Shown in pieces: positions 17,212-25,606 of a DNA stretch of 45,639 nucleotides (position 1 is its first letter; every line of letters starts with the position of its first letter). The DNA is from DASYYE01 sp035946955 (lineage in GTDB: Bacteria; Actinomycetota; Actinomycetes; Streptosporangiales; Streptosporangiaceae): contig DASYYE010000289.1 of the NCBI GenBank assembly GCA_035946955.1, positions 1-45,639 of the forward strand, in the 5' to 3' direction. Position numbers and translations under genes: made by a program. The notes beneath the pieces are model-generated. The model searched no databases. It worked only from the letters and a program-made list of their open reading frames with translations, and was not told where the DNA came from.

Positions 17212-17325
17212 ACGCAGCTGGCCGAAGCCGTCGGCCCCGAGTTGCCATTGGCGCCTGGCAGCCATGCCCGTGCGCTGTCGGCAGAAGAGTATGGGCGGGC
17301 TTTACCCACTAGCGGCCGTGCGAGG

Positions 17326-17826
17326 TCACGCCGGGTCGGTCTGGGTGGGCAGCGCTTCGTAGTAGGGGCTCATCGCCAGGTAGTCGTCGAAGCTGGGTGT
17401 GGGCAGGTCGTCGCGCGCTGCCACCAGCATGTCCAGGTAGTACTCCCAGCCGGGACCGTACGCGCCGGTCTCGTCGCCGGGGTCGAGGTGGTGCACGAGC
17501 CGGAGCTCGGTCAGCCCGTCAGTGTGCGATAGCAGCAGCTCGATCCGCATGTTGCCGGACTCGTTCGACAGGGCCAGCCGCCACGGTGGGTCGCATACGT
17601 CGATCCGCTTGTCGAGCCACGGTGCCTGGTCCTCGAAGCCCATCTGCACCTTGATCATGCGGCCAGGCGCGGCGTCGCCTTTCCACGCTCCGAACCATCG
17701 GGCGGTGCGGTCGGGTTCGGTGACGCTGGCCCACACGTCCTCGATGGGAGCCCGGAACGTGCGGCTGAGGATGAGTTCGTTGCCGTCGGCGGTCGGGACG
17801 AGCCGGCCGGTGGGTGGGTTGGTCAT
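17326..17826 (-). CDS. SRPBCC / AHSA1-like protein
   Basis: ATG 17826 follows GGAG at eight bases; the product is 166 residues. The START-like AHSA1 pattern is clear: ILSRTFRAPIEDVWASVTEP, then RTARWFGAW, followed by WRLALSNES and LRLVHHLDPGDETGAYGPGW, then EYYLDMLVAA. Such proteins bind hydrophobic ligands in a helix-grip cavity. The start overlaps the stop of the ArsR gene (ATGA), so the two are translationally coupled. ArsR-SRPBCC pairs are common in actinobacteria and usually autoregulated; the ligand is unknown. Confidence 0.8.
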   Translation of the reverse strand: MTNPPTGRLVPTADGNELILSRTFRAPIEDVWASVTEPDRTARWFGAWKGDAAPGRMIKVQMGFEDQAPWLDKRIDVCDPPWRLALSNESGNMRIELLLSHTDGLTELRLVHHLDPGDETGAYGPGWEYYLDMLVAARDDLPTPSFDDYLAMSPYYEALPTQTDPA

Positions 17827-18185
17827 GCCGTGTTCTCCTGTTGTTGGTCCGTCGTGCCGTGCTGGCGGCGCTGGCGACGGGTGCGGTAGACCTCGGTTTC
17901 CAGTGCGTCGAGGCGACGCTGCCAGCCGGCGGCCCGGGTGAACTGGTCGAGCCACTCGATCAGGCCGTCCAACCGTGACGCGTCGAGCTCGTAGAAGCGC
18001 TGGCGGCCCACGAGCGTGTCACGGACCAGGCCGCTTTCCCGCAGCACCCGCAGGTGCCGGCTGACCGCGGGCCGGCTGATCGCGAACCGGGCGGCGATCT
18101 GCCCCGCCGGCAGGCGCTGCTCGCGCAGCATCACCAGGATGTCTCGCCGCACCGGGTCGGCGATCGCCGCCGCCACCTCGTCCAC
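17823..18185 (-). CDS. ArsR-family winged-helix repressor
   Basis: The product is 120 residues from GTG 18185. The first 80 residues form the ArsR winged helix: AIADPVRRDILVMLREQRLP, then the recognition helix region FAISRPAVSRHLRVLRESGL, then the wing VGRQRFYELD. No cysteine metal site is present, so it belongs to the non-metal-sensing branch (SdpR-like) often paired with SRPBCC genes. The C-terminal tail is charged and ends in a Q-rich stretch. The operator candidate at 18194-18211 lies directly upstream, which suggests autorepression of this operon. Confidence 0.8.
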   Translation of the reverse strand: MDEVAAAIADPVRRDILVMLREQRLPAGQIAARFAISRPAVSRHLRVLRESGLVRDTLVGRQRFYELDASRLDGLIEWLDQFTRAAGWQRRLDALETEVYRTRRQRRQHGTTDQQQENTA

Positions 18186-18193
18186 CGGAGAAG

Positions 18194-18227
18194 CGTAACC
18201 ACCATGTTACGTGTCTGGCAAATGCCA
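18194..18227. promoter_or_regulatory. Candidate ArsR operator: two adjacent inverted repeats
   Basis: CGTAAC-CACCAT-GTTACG at 18194-18211 is a perfect 6-bp inverted repeat centred about 17 bp upstream of the ArsR GTG start. Five bases further on, TGGCA-AA-TGCCA at 18216-18227 is a second one. Both are AT-richer than their surroundings. The position suits steric repression of the operon on the minus strand; the PIG-L gene on the plus strand starts 104 bp beyond. Confidence 0.5.
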
Positions 18228-18330
18228 AGGTCGCCCGAGGGAGCTTCGGTCTCCTGCGCGAGTGGTTGACATGGTCTCGTGACGGTGCCGCCGCCTGTGG
18301 TCACAGCCGTCATAGGGCAGGCTTGAGGGC

Positions 18331-19164
18331 ATGACAGACGCGAGGTTGACCCTGATGGCGGTGCATGCGCATCCTGACGACGAGTCGTCGAGCACCGGTG
18401 GCGTGCTTGCTACCTACTCCAGTCAGGGCATCCGAACGGTAGTCGTCACGTGCACGAACGGCGAGTTCGGGGACGCGCCGGGAGGGGTCAAGCCGGGTGA
18501 GGACGGTCACGACGCACAGGCGGTGGCGCAACTGCGGCTCGCCGAGCTACGCCAGGCCAGCAAGATTCTCGGCGTCAGCGACGTCGAGACGCTCGGGTAT
18601 CACGACTCGGGCATGGCGGAGTGGGAGTACAAGGGTCGGCCCGAGGCGTTTTGCAACGTCCCGCTCGGGGATGTTGTGAGCCGGGTCAGCGGGCTGATCC
18701 AGCAGTACCGGCCACACGTGGTGATCAGCTACGACGCCGAGGGCATGTACCAGCACCCCGACCACGTGCACGCTGCCCGGGCGGCCGAGGCGGCCGTGGC
18801 CGCTACTGGCATCCCGGCCAAGTTCTACCTGACCGCCATGCGCCCCAGTTCCTGGCGGAAGGTGTGGGAGGCGCTTGCCGCGCTGGGCGAGGACGTGCCC
18901 GGCCCGCGTGAGGTGACTGAGGAGATGCGCGCGCAGATGGCGGCGGCCGAGCGGCGGATCACTACCACGGTGGACATCCGGGCGGTGCTCGATCGCAAGC
19001 GTGAGGCGCTGTTCGCCCATTCCAGTCAGATCAGCGAGTCCTGGTTCGCCAAGATCCCTGCCGAGGTCGCGCAGGAGGCGTTCGGTGTGGAGAACTTCAT
19101 CAGGGCCAGCGACACCACTGGCACGCCGGTGCCCGAGGACGACCTGTTCGTCGGCCTCCGATAG
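18331..19164 (+). CDS. PIG-L/LmbE deacetylase, mycothiol S-conjugate amidase-like
   Basis: The product is 277 residues from ATG 18331. The zinc site of the PIG-L family is complete: AHAHPDDESS with H14, D16-D17, and a second HPDH motif in MYQHPDHVHAARAA. The segment VVVTCTNGEFGDAP matches Mca/MshB-type enzymes, which cleave mycothiol conjugates or deacetylate GlcNAc-inositol. Length suits Mca (about 290). Two Mca/MshB paralogues are normal in actinobacteria, so the precise substrate cannot be set; other amide substrates are possible. It stands alone, convergent with trpB2. Confidence 0.75.
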   Translation: MTDARLTLMAVHAHPDDESSSTGGVLATYSSQGIRTVVVTCTNGEFGDAPGGVKPGEDGHDAQAVAQLRLAELRQASKILGVSDVETLGYHDSGMAEWEYKGRPEAFCNVPLGDVVSRVSGLIQQYRPHVVISYDAEGMYQHPDHVHAARAAEAAVAATGIPAKFYLTAMRPSSWRKVWEALAALGEDVPGPREVTEEMRAQMAAAERRITTTVDIRAVLDRKREALFAHSSQISESWFAKIPAEVAQEAFGVENFIRASDTTGTPVPEDDLFVGLR

Positions 19165-19234
19165 CGGACCATCCAGGCTGACTCTCAAGAATGGGCGCAC
19201 GCTCCAGGCCTTGCTCTACCAATAGACCCGGCAC

Positions 19235-20593
19235 TCAGCGGGGCAGTCCTGCCAGCGCCTCCTCGATGGCCTGGTCGGCCAGTTCGTGGTCCTTCATCTC
19301 ACCTGAGAGGTAACTCGCGTAGGCGGGCAGGTCGAGCAGACCGTGGCCACACAGGGCGGTGAGGATGACCTTCTCCTCGCCGCTCTCCTTGCACTTCAAG
19401 GCTTCCTCGATGCAAGCGGCGACAGCGTGGGTGGGCTCCGGTGCGGGCACGATGCCCTCGGTCCTGGCGAACCTTAGCCCGGCGGCAAAGCACTCCGACT
19501 GCGGTATCGCGACCGCCTCGATGAGGCCGAGTTCATGGATGTGCGACAGCAGTGGTGACATGCCGTGGTATCGGAGGCCGCCGGCGTGGATCGGGTCCGG
19601 GATGAACGCGTGCCCGAGGGTGTGCATCTTGAGCAGGGGCGTCATGCCAGCCGTGTCGCCGAAGTCGTAGGCATACACACCGCGGGTGAAGGAGGGGCAC
19701 GCGGCCGGCTCGACCGCGCGGATGACCGGGTCCATCCGGCCGGCCAGCTTCTCCCTGAGGAAGGGGAACGCGAGGCCTCCGAAGTTGGAACCCCCGCCCG
19801 TGCAGCCGACGATGATGTCCGGGACGGCCCCGGCCAATGCCATCTGCCGCAGTGCCTCCTCGCCGATCACGGTCTGGTGCATCAGCACATGATTGAGCAC
19901 GCTGCCGAGGGAGTACCGCGCGGCTGGGTCACGGGCCGCCACCTCGACCGCCTCGCTGATCGCGATGCCGAGACTGCCGGTGGAGTCCGGGTGCTCGGCA
20001 AGGATGGTCCGGCCCGCGTCCGTGACCTCGGACGGGCTGGAGTGCACAGTCGCGCCGTAGGTCTCCATGAGCATGGTCCGGTAGGGCTTCTGCTCGTAGG
20101 AGGCACGCACCATCCAGACCTCGAGTGCCAGCCCGAACAGCGCGGAGGCGAACGCCAGCGCGCTGCCCCACTGGCCGGCACCGGTCTCGGTGGTCAGCTT
20201 GGTGACACCCTCGGCGGCGTTGTAGTACGCCTGCGCGACGGCGGTGTTGGGCTTGTGCGACCCCGCCGGGCTGCCGCCCTCGTACTTGTAGTAGATCCGG
20301 GCTGGCGTGGCGAGGCTCTTCTCCAGCCGCCGGGCGCGGAAGAGCGGGGTTGGGCGCCACAGCCGGTAGACATCGAGCACCGCATCCGGGATCGCGATGT
20401 GCCGGTCACCGGAGACCTCCTGCGCGATCAACGCAGCCGGGAAGAGCGGCGCCAGGTCGTCGGGGCCGACCGGCTGGCCCGTGCCAGGGTGCAGCGGGGG
20501 CGGTGGCGGTGCGGGCAGGTCCGGGACGACGTTGTACCACTGGCGCGGCATCTCGGATTCCTGAAGGAGGTACTTGACCTGTCCGTTGTCCAT
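19235..20593 (-). CDS. TrpB-like PLP-dependent enzyme (TrpB2 type)
   Basis: ATG 20593 has a GGAGG five bases upstream, which decides it against longer frames; the product is 452 residues. The long N-terminal arm and the PLP lysine in GSPAGSHKPNTAVAQAYYNA (K114) identify the TrpB2 branch of tryptophan synthase beta subunits. The phosphate loop is CTGGGSNFGG, and ETGAGQWGSALAFA follows the lysine segment. TrpB converts indole and serine to tryptophan; TrpB2 enzymes often act without TrpA and may use other donors or salvage indole. No other trp gene is near, fitting a stand-alone role. Confidence 0.85.
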   Translation of the reverse strand: MDNGQVKYLLQESEMPRQWYNVVPDLPAPPPPPLHPGTGQPVGPDDLAPLFPAALIAQEVSGDRHIAIPDAVLDVYRLWRPTPLFRARRLEKSLATPARIYYKYEGGSPAGSHKPNTAVAQAYYNAAEGVTKLTTETGAGQWGSALAFASALFGLALEVWMVRASYEQKPYRTMLMETYGATVHSSPSEVTDAGRTILAEHPDSTGSLGIAISEAVEVAARDPAARYSLGSVLNHVLMHQTVIGEEALRQMALAGAVPDIIVGCTGGGSNFGGLAFPFLREKLAGRMDPVIRAVEPAACPSFTRGVYAYDFGDTAGMTPLLKMHTLGHAFIPDPIHAGGLRYHGMSPLLSHIHELGLIEAVAIPQSECFAAGLRFARTEGIVPAPEPTHAVAACIEEALKCKESGEEKVILTALCGHGLLDLPAYASYLSGEMKDHELADQAIEEALAGLPR

Positions 20594-20943
20594 CGGAGCC
20601 TCCAGTACCCGGTGCAGACCACGGCGCTCGGATGCAGCCACCGTAACGGACGCGATGCCAGCCAGGAAGTCCCTGCGTTTGCTAACGCGAAGCGTAGGCC
20701 GCCAGCCTTCGACGAATAGGCGGAGAAGGGACAGCACTGGGCGGGTTACCGGGGCCACGGTAGGAGTGCATCAGTCCCTGGAGACAGTTTGGTACCGCCT
20801 TGCCCGGGATGAATAAGCAACCTGACGACCGCCAGGTCGGCTCAGGAGGTCAGGAGAATGCCGAGCTGCGGTGGCCTGGTAAACCCGACCTGGAGCAAGG
20901 TCAAGAGGGCTCTGCGTCTTTTGGGGCGTAGGGCCTGCGCCTG
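20594..20943. other. Intergenic region upstream of trpB2
   Basis: This 350-bp gap separates the divergent trpB2 start from the 3' end of the next minus-strand gene. In the trpB2 frame, 55 open codons upstream of ATG 20593 include SKRRDFLAGIASVTVAAS, reminiscent of the RRxFL twin-arginine-like stretch seen in some actinobacterial XRE regulators, but nothing else supports a gene. A very short open frame with a strong ribosome site is listed separately. Confidence 0.3.
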
Positions 20944-20959
20944 TCACGGCGCCGCGTAG
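20858..20959 (+). CDS. Possible 33-residue small protein
   Basis: ATG 20858 is preceded by AGGAGGTCAGGAGA, an unusually good ribosome site with two SD-like cores. The frame encodes a basic, cysteine-containing peptide, MPSCGGLVNPTWSKVKRALR then LLGRRACACHGAA, and stops at TAG 20957-20959, overlapping the tail of the convergent secreted-protein gene. There is no homology I can recall. Chance is a fair alternative. Confidence 0.22.
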   Translation: MPSCGGLVNPTWSKVKRALRLLGRRACACHGAA

Positions 20960-21663
20960 GCGACCGCGGCGAAGTCGCATTTGCTTGTGTCATTGCCGTT
21001 GACCGCCTGGTCCGTTTGCACGGTCGCGAGATGGCCGCCCAGGCTGGGTGAGCTGGCATCCTGGATTGTCCACTGAGTCTGCTCGGCCGACACTCCCGTC
21101 TGCAGGCCCAGCCCCGAGCCCGGCCCCATATCCTGCTCGCTGACCCCTGGGGTGGTCCCATTGATGTCCTGAGTCCACAGGTGGACTGGGTCCGGGCCGA
21201 CAGTGAAGTCCACCTCGGCGAACGGCACGTTGAGGCATGTAGCGCTGAACTGGCCATAGCGAGGCAGATTCAACAGCGTGACCTTCTGCCCGACCGTGAG
21301 TTCTACCTCGGCAGTGACCACACGGCCTCCGCCCTGAACGAATCCGGCCGGGCCGATACCGCCAAGCAGGCTGGCATTGAGGTTAGCGACCTTGGTGACA
21401 GAGTTCACGGCGAACGGTGGGTGCCCGCTGCCGACATGCAGGTTAAGGGCCGTACCAGAGCCAGAATTGACCACGTTGAGCATGGAACCCTGGGTGTTTC
21501 CGGTCAGGGTCGAGGTGGCATTGACTGTGTTGGTCTTGCCGAGAAGGAAGTCGGCGCCAACGCCGAGGCGGTTCGCGGCGGCCGTGGTCGCGAGCACGAC
21601 GGCCGCTCCCGCCGCACCGGCCATGAGTCCCTTGCCAAAGCTGAGCTGCATCTGTATTCCCAT
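20944..21663 (-). CDS. Exported protein of unknown function
   Basis: The product is 239 residues from ATG 21663; ATG 21651 is an alternative. A signal-like segment, GKGLMAGAAGAAVVLATTAA (about 11-30), is followed by FLLGKTNTVNATSTLTGNT, then a repeat-like beta-strand region GSGTALNLHVGSGHPPFAVN and SVTKVANLNASLLGG. This N-terminal half recurs in actinobacterial exported proteins that resemble the stalks of phage tail spikes or fibres. The C-terminal half is beta-rich with two cysteines. I do not know a function. Confidence 0.6.
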   Translation of the reverse strand: MGIQMQLSFGKGLMAGAAGAAVVLATTAAANRLGVGADFLLGKTNTVNATSTLTGNTQGSMLNVVNSGSGTALNLHVGSGHPPFAVNSVTKVANLNASLLGGIGPAGFVQGGGRVVTAEVELTVGQKVTLLNLPRYGQFSATCLNVPFAEVDFTVGPDPVHLWTQDINGTTPGVSEQDMGPGSGLGLQTGVSAEQTQWTIQDASSPSLGGHLATVQTDQAVNGNDTSKCDFAAVAYAAP

Positions 21664-21710
21664 TCTGGCGAGGCACGGCGCCTAATTGCATGCCATGCGT
21701 TCCGGCCAGG

Positions 21711-22385
21711 ATGGGACACAGTGCAGACAGATGGCAATGGCACGACGATCTCGGCGGAGTCGGCAGGACCGGCTTCTACCTCTCCGAGGCGGCCCACCCC
21801 TGGCATGTGTTCCGTCAGGCCGGCTACCAGGTCGACCTGGTCAGCCCGCAAGGCGGCGAGCCGCCACGAGACGGCGTGGACATCTCGGACCCCCTCCAGC
21901 AGGCATTCCTTGACGACGCGGAGATGTCGCGGAAGCTCACCAGCACCCTGCACCCTGACGAGGTCGACCCACATGACTACGCGGCGATCCTCTACGCCGG
22001 GGGACACGGCTCGATGTGGGACTTCCCCCATGACACCGGCCTCGCCAGGATTGCACGAGACATCTACGAGGCAGGTGGTGTCGTGGCGGCTGTGTGTCAC
22101 GGACCAGCAGGCCTGGTGAATATCACCTTGTCGGACGGCAGCTATCTGGTGGCTGGCCAGGAAGTCTCGGCGTTCACCAACGATGAGGAGTCCGCCGTCG
22201 GGCTCACCGGCGTGGTGCCCTTCCTCCTCCAGACCGCGTTGGAGGAACGGGGCGCCAAGCACATGGGCGCGGCGAACTTCCAGCCTCACGTGTCGGTCGC
22301 CGACCGCCTGGTGACCGGCCAGAACCCGGCCAGCGCGACCGGGGTCGCCGACCAGGTCGTCAAAATACTCACGCAGAACCCCTGA
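21711..22385 (+). CDS. DJ-1/PfpI-family protein (Hsp31-like), N-terminally short
   Basis: From ATG 21711 the product is 224 residues; an in-frame ATG at 21690 is also possible. It carries the class signatures: TGFYLSEAAHPWHVF with the conserved E26, ILYAGGHGSMWDF, and the nucleophile elbow AVCHGPAGLV with C129-H130. Close relatives are Hsp31-type chaperone/glyoxalases. Homologues normally begin with a hydrophobic first strand ending in TSH before the DxLGxxGRxTGFY-like stretch. Here that strand is replaced by MGHSADRWQWHDDLGGVGRT, so the 5' end may be damaged. Activity is therefore uncertain. Confidence 0.65.
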   Translation: MGHSADRWQWHDDLGGVGRTGFYLSEAAHPWHVFRQAGYQVDLVSPQGGEPPRDGVDISDPLQQAFLDDAEMSRKLTSTLHPDEVDPHDYAAILYAGGHGSMWDFPHDTGLARIARDIYEAGGVVAAVCHGPAGLVNITLSDGSYLVAGQEVSAFTNDEESAVGLTGVVPFLLQTALEERGAKHMGAANFQPHVSVADRLVTGQNPASATGVADQVVKILTQNP

Positions 22386-22414
22386 TCCGGGCGGGTCGCG
22401 GTACCGCTGGATTG

Positions 22415-24208
22415 TCAGGTCCTGCGGGTGGAGGTGACCTCGGAGGCGGGCACCCATGCCTGGCGGTGGTTGGAGTTGATGGCGTACCAGGTGGTGCCGG
22501 AGACCGTGACGCTCCACGGTGATAGGTAGGCAGAGCGGGCTGGGGTGGAGCCTATGACGTTGCCGGAGGTGCCGCCGGGCTTGCCGTACACGTGGGCGCT
22601 CTTGCCACCTGAGCCGGACAGCGTGACGACAGTGCCGTAGCCCTGTTCCGCCGCGCCCGGCGGGACGGCGATCCAGGCCTTGGTGCCGGTGGTCGTCCAA
22701 CTGGAGGATGACAACGCTGCGCCGTACCAGATCTCGTACATGGTGTCGCCGGTGCCGGCCGCGTCCGGCTGCTGGGAGAGAGTGGCGTAGCTGATCATCG
22801 TCTCGACGTTGTTGCTCTCATCGGTGACGTCCCCGGGGCTGCCTTGAGAGTGCAGCAGCGGTGAGGCCGTGGACGGCTGGGTGTAGAGGTAGAAGAAGTT
22901 GAAGTTGGCGGTGGTCTCGGTGCCGTTGGAGCCGTCCGGCTGCTGGCCGGAGGCGGGGTTGAGCCGGATCACGCCGGACGGCGTGTTCCCAGTGGCGAAC
23001 GGCACGCCCTGCTGGTTGATCAGGCCCAGGTAGTAGTCCCACAGCCAGTACGGGCCGGGGTCCACGTGGTTGGGTGAGGTGCCCAGGGTAGGCGCCGGGG
23101 TGGTGCCGTGCGACATGACGTGCTCGTGGTCGAGCGGGATGTTGTACTTGGTCAGCAGGTAGGCGACCAGCTTGGCGGAGCCGAGGTACTGGGTGGCGTT
23201 GTACCACTCGTATCCGGTGGCGTCGACGCCTACGTGCTCGATGCCGATGGTCCGCTGGTTGTACCAGAAGTTCCCGTTCTGGAAGGCGACGTCCTTCTCG
23301 TGCAGGCACTGGTAGACAGTGCCGTCGGTGTCCACCACATAGTGGATGCTGACCCCGTTGCTCTCGTTCCAGAACGTGGCGATGGTGTTGTCCAGGGTCT
23401 CCTCGGTGTCGTGGACGGTGATGGCAAGCAGCGGCAGGTCGCTGGGCCGGCTGGCGGTGTCGTAGGTGACACCGGCGTAGCTGGTGGGCACGATGCAGTT
23501 GTAAGCCGGGGTGTAGTCGACGCCGGGGTTGGTAGCGCAGTTGGCAGGCAGGGTCTGCTTGGTCCCGACGTGTGCCGCGGTTGCGGTGTCCGGGGTGACC
23601 GCGGTCGGCGGGATCCGGACGGTCTCGCCGGTCGGGGCGGTCGCGGTGAGCCCGGTGCGGATGATCCGGTAGACCTCGTCGGCGTAGCGGGCCGCGATGC
23701 CGTGCTCGGCGCCGCTGTATTCCGCGATGGCGCCGTACCAGCCGCCGGGTGTGGCGGGGATCCGGTGGGCGCCAGACAGCGAGATCGCGTCGGCCCGCAA
23801 GACCGCGGCTGCACCGGCGATGTTCAGTCGCTGGCTGTGGCGGACCGACGAGACCGGCACGCTGAGCAGTTTCGCGGCCTGGTCGAGAGTGTCGAGATGG
23901 TTGTTGCGGGCCAGGTCCATACAGCCATAACCCCCCTCGGAGCTAGGGGCACCGCCATGGCCGGACAGATGGCCCTCGAAATAACAGATGGCCTCGAGCA
24001 GCACGGCCGGCACGCCGAATCGTTGCTGGGCAGCCTTGGCCGCGCCGACGATAGCGCCGGAGCCAGCCGTGGAGCGTGGTGCGGCGCTGGCGTACCCTGG
24101 CGCGCCCAGGGCGACCAGGACGGCCGCTGCGGCGGCGCCGGCCAGCATCGTGACCAGCCGATGCCCCGGCAGTAGCTGGCCGCGTGCGTACGTGCTGGTG
24201 GTGACCAT
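22415..24208 (-). CDS. Secreted N-acetylmuramoyl-L-alanine amidase
   Basis: ATG 24208 begins a typical signal peptide, with hydrophobic core MLAGAAAAAVLVALGAPG and cleavage near YASA; the product is 597 residues. The first domain (about 50-190) is helical and similar in feel to N-terminal domains of actinobacterial amidases. The Amidase_2 zinc fold follows: LPLLAITVHDTEETL holds the first ligand, HVMSHG the second and NHVDPGPYW the third, with E in TIGIEHVG nearby. It cleaves the amide bond between MurNAc and the stem peptide. The C-terminal 200 residues are beta-rich, possibly an SH3-like wall-binding part. It is divergent from the kinase-MurQ pair. Confidence 0.8.
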   Translation of the reverse strand: MVTTSTYARGQLLPGHRLVTMLAGAAAAAVLVALGAPGYASAAPRSTAGSGAIVGAAKAAQQRFGVPAVLLEAICYFEGHLSGHGGAPSSEGGYGCMDLARNNHLDTLDQAAKLLSVPVSSVRHSQRLNIAGAAAVLRADAISLSGAHRIPATPGGWYGAIAEYSGAEHGIAARYADEVYRIIRTGLTATAPTGETVRIPPTAVTPDTATAAHVGTKQTLPANCATNPGVDYTPAYNCIVPTSYAGVTYDTASRPSDLPLLAITVHDTEETLDNTIATFWNESNGVSIHYVVDTDGTVYQCLHEKDVAFQNGNFWYNQRTIGIEHVGVDATGYEWYNATQYLGSAKLVAYLLTKYNIPLDHEHVMSHGTTPAPTLGTSPNHVDPGPYWLWDYYLGLINQQGVPFATGNTPSGVIRLNPASGQQPDGSNGTETTANFNFFYLYTQPSTASPLLHSQGSPGDVTDESNNVETMISYATLSQQPDAAGTGDTMYEIWYGAALSSSSWTTTGTKAWIAVPPGAAEQGYGTVVTLSGSGGKSAHVYGKPGGTSGNVIGSTPARSAYLSPWSVTVSGTTWYAINSNHRQAWVPASEVTSTRRT

Positions 24209-24450
24209 GACAATTTCTTTTCTTCCCGGCGTTATGCCACGGCAGCCCTCATGGCCCTCCTTACGCGGCATAACGCTCCCGCCCGGCGATACCGGGTTAA
24301 ACCCCTGATGCCCGGCATGCGGCGCCGTCGCCGGCGGGCCGGAAGCAAGCTGGGCAAGTCCATGTGATCGGACATTGACCGGCTGCATGCAGCTCCCAGC
24401 GCGAGAGAGCCTAGCCCGCCTACCGGCGGGGATAAAGATCCCGCGACATC
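24209..24450 (-). promoter_or_regulatory. Structured leader of the amidase gene (possible riboswitch-like element)
   Basis: The 240 bases upstream of the amidase on its own strand contain a perfect 10-bp inverted repeat, GCGTTATGCC (24229-24238) and GGCATAACGC (24267-24276), ending 20 bp before the start codon. Further upstream is TTTAACCCGGTATCGCCGGG (about 24281-24300), which recalls the 3' part of c-di-AMP (ydaO) leaders found upstream of actinobacterial cell-wall hydrolases. The hallmark core of that class was not found, so I do not assign it. The rest of the gap, to 24727, holds only a weak open frame (24498-24701). Confidence 0.3.
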
Positions 24451-24727
24451 ATCCGTGCGAACCAGCAGAGCTGGCAGTGGGTGACTAAACTTCACACATG
24501 TGGTCGCTTTGGAGCACGTGTCTGTCCCATTCGGCTGCAACGTTGGTACGGCCGGTGTCGACTTCGGCGCCATTTGGAAATGACCCCGACCCGCAGCGTT
24601 TCCGGGGCGCGAATTACCTGCTGGAGGTCTGCTCCGCATTGACGGCCCGCCGGCATCTGGCGACCCTGCTCGCCACAGGTGGCGCGGGTTCCGGACGGTG
24701 ACCGCTCTCGGGGCTGGCGCAGATGAA

Positions 24728-25606
24728 ATGGTCTACGTCGGCATCGACGCGGGAGGGTCGCGTACCCGTGCGCGGGCGGTGCGGAATGAAGCCGTAGTTC
24801 ACGAGGGCGACGGCGGCCCCGGTAACCCGCTCATGGCCCAGGCCGGGACCGTCCGCGCGAGCTACCACGCGGCCCTGGACGGCTGCCCCCAGGCTGACCG
24901 GGTGGCTGCGTGCGTCTCAGGCGCAGGTGGTGCGGCTCAGCGTGCGCAGATCGAAGCCCTCCTCGCCGAACGGTTCCCACATGCGGACCTGCACGTCGCA
25001 CCCGACTGTGTCGCTGCCTTCCTGGCTGCTCCACCAGGCAGTGACGTGTGCATCGTGGCGGGCACTGGTTCGGTCGTGTGCAGCCGTGCGGTGGACGGCA
25101 GTTTCCTGGTCAGCGGCGGCCGGGGCTGGATCCTCGGTGACCACGGCGGGGCGGCTCGTCTCGGCCGGGCGGCGCTGGAACACTACGTGGCTGACGTCAG
25201 CGGCGTCCCTGCACCCTTCGCCGCCCAGGTCCGGGAGTTGTTCGGCGACGGTGAATGGCGTTGTGTCGTGCGCGCGATCCATGCGGCACCTAACCCGGAG
25301 CCATTGCTGGCCCGTGCTGCTCCGGTACTGACCGCAGCCGCCGAAGACGGGCAGCAGTGGGCGGTGACGCAGTTGGAGCTGGAGATGACCGCGCTGGCGG
25401 GCACGGCCGTGCGGCACATCGAACAGCACATGACCGGAGCAGGCATCGTGCACGTGGCTCTCAGTGGGGGTGTCTGGTCGAGCCCGGCTGCCCAGTCCAT
25501 GCTCACCAGAGCGCTCGGCCGACTCAGCCACCGCCCAGTGACGGTGGCGCGTTCGCTTGCTGACCCGCTTGCAGGAGCCATCCGGCTCGCCCATGGATCT
25601 GCATGA
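24728..25606 (+). CDS. BadF/BadG-type amino-sugar kinase (MurK-like)
   Basis: ATG 24728 puts the ATPase motif right at the N-terminus, MVYVGIDAGGSRTRA; GTG 24698 would add ten residues. The 292-residue product has the ASKHA fold: phosphate 1 DAGGSRTR, phosphate 2 IVAGTGSVVCSRAVDG and adenosine motif HVALSGGVWSS. This is the N-acetylglucosamine kinase branch of the BadF/BadG family, which includes MurK of clostridia, phosphorylating MurNAc and GlcNAc at C6. The stop overlaps the MurQ start (ATGA), so the pair is coupled. The context makes MurNAc the likely substrate, as MurQ needs MurNAc-6-phosphate. Confidence 0.75.
   Translation: MVYVGIDAGGSRTRARAVRNEAVVHEGDGGPGNPLMAQAGTVRASYHAALDGCPQADRVAACVSGAGGAAQRAQIEALLAERFPHADLHVAPDCVAAFLAAPPGSDVCIVAGTGSVVCSRAVDGSFLVSGGRGWILGDHGGAARLGRAALEHYVADVSGVPAPFAAQVRELFGDGEWRCVVRAIHAAPNPEPLLARAAPVLTAAAEDGQQWAVTQLELEMTALAGTAVRHIEQHMTGAGIVHVALSGGVWSSPAAQSMLTRALGRLSHRPVTVARSLADPLAGAIRLAHGSA

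Noticed and set aside
18261..18300. TTGACA at 18266 as a promoter of the PIG-L gene
   Set aside because: No acceptable -10 box lies 16-18 bases downstream.
24498..24701. Plus-strand 67-codon frame upstream of the sugar kinase
   Set aside because: The TGA overlaps a GTG of the kinase frame, hinting at coupling, but the sequence resembles no regulator and the start lacks a ribosome site.
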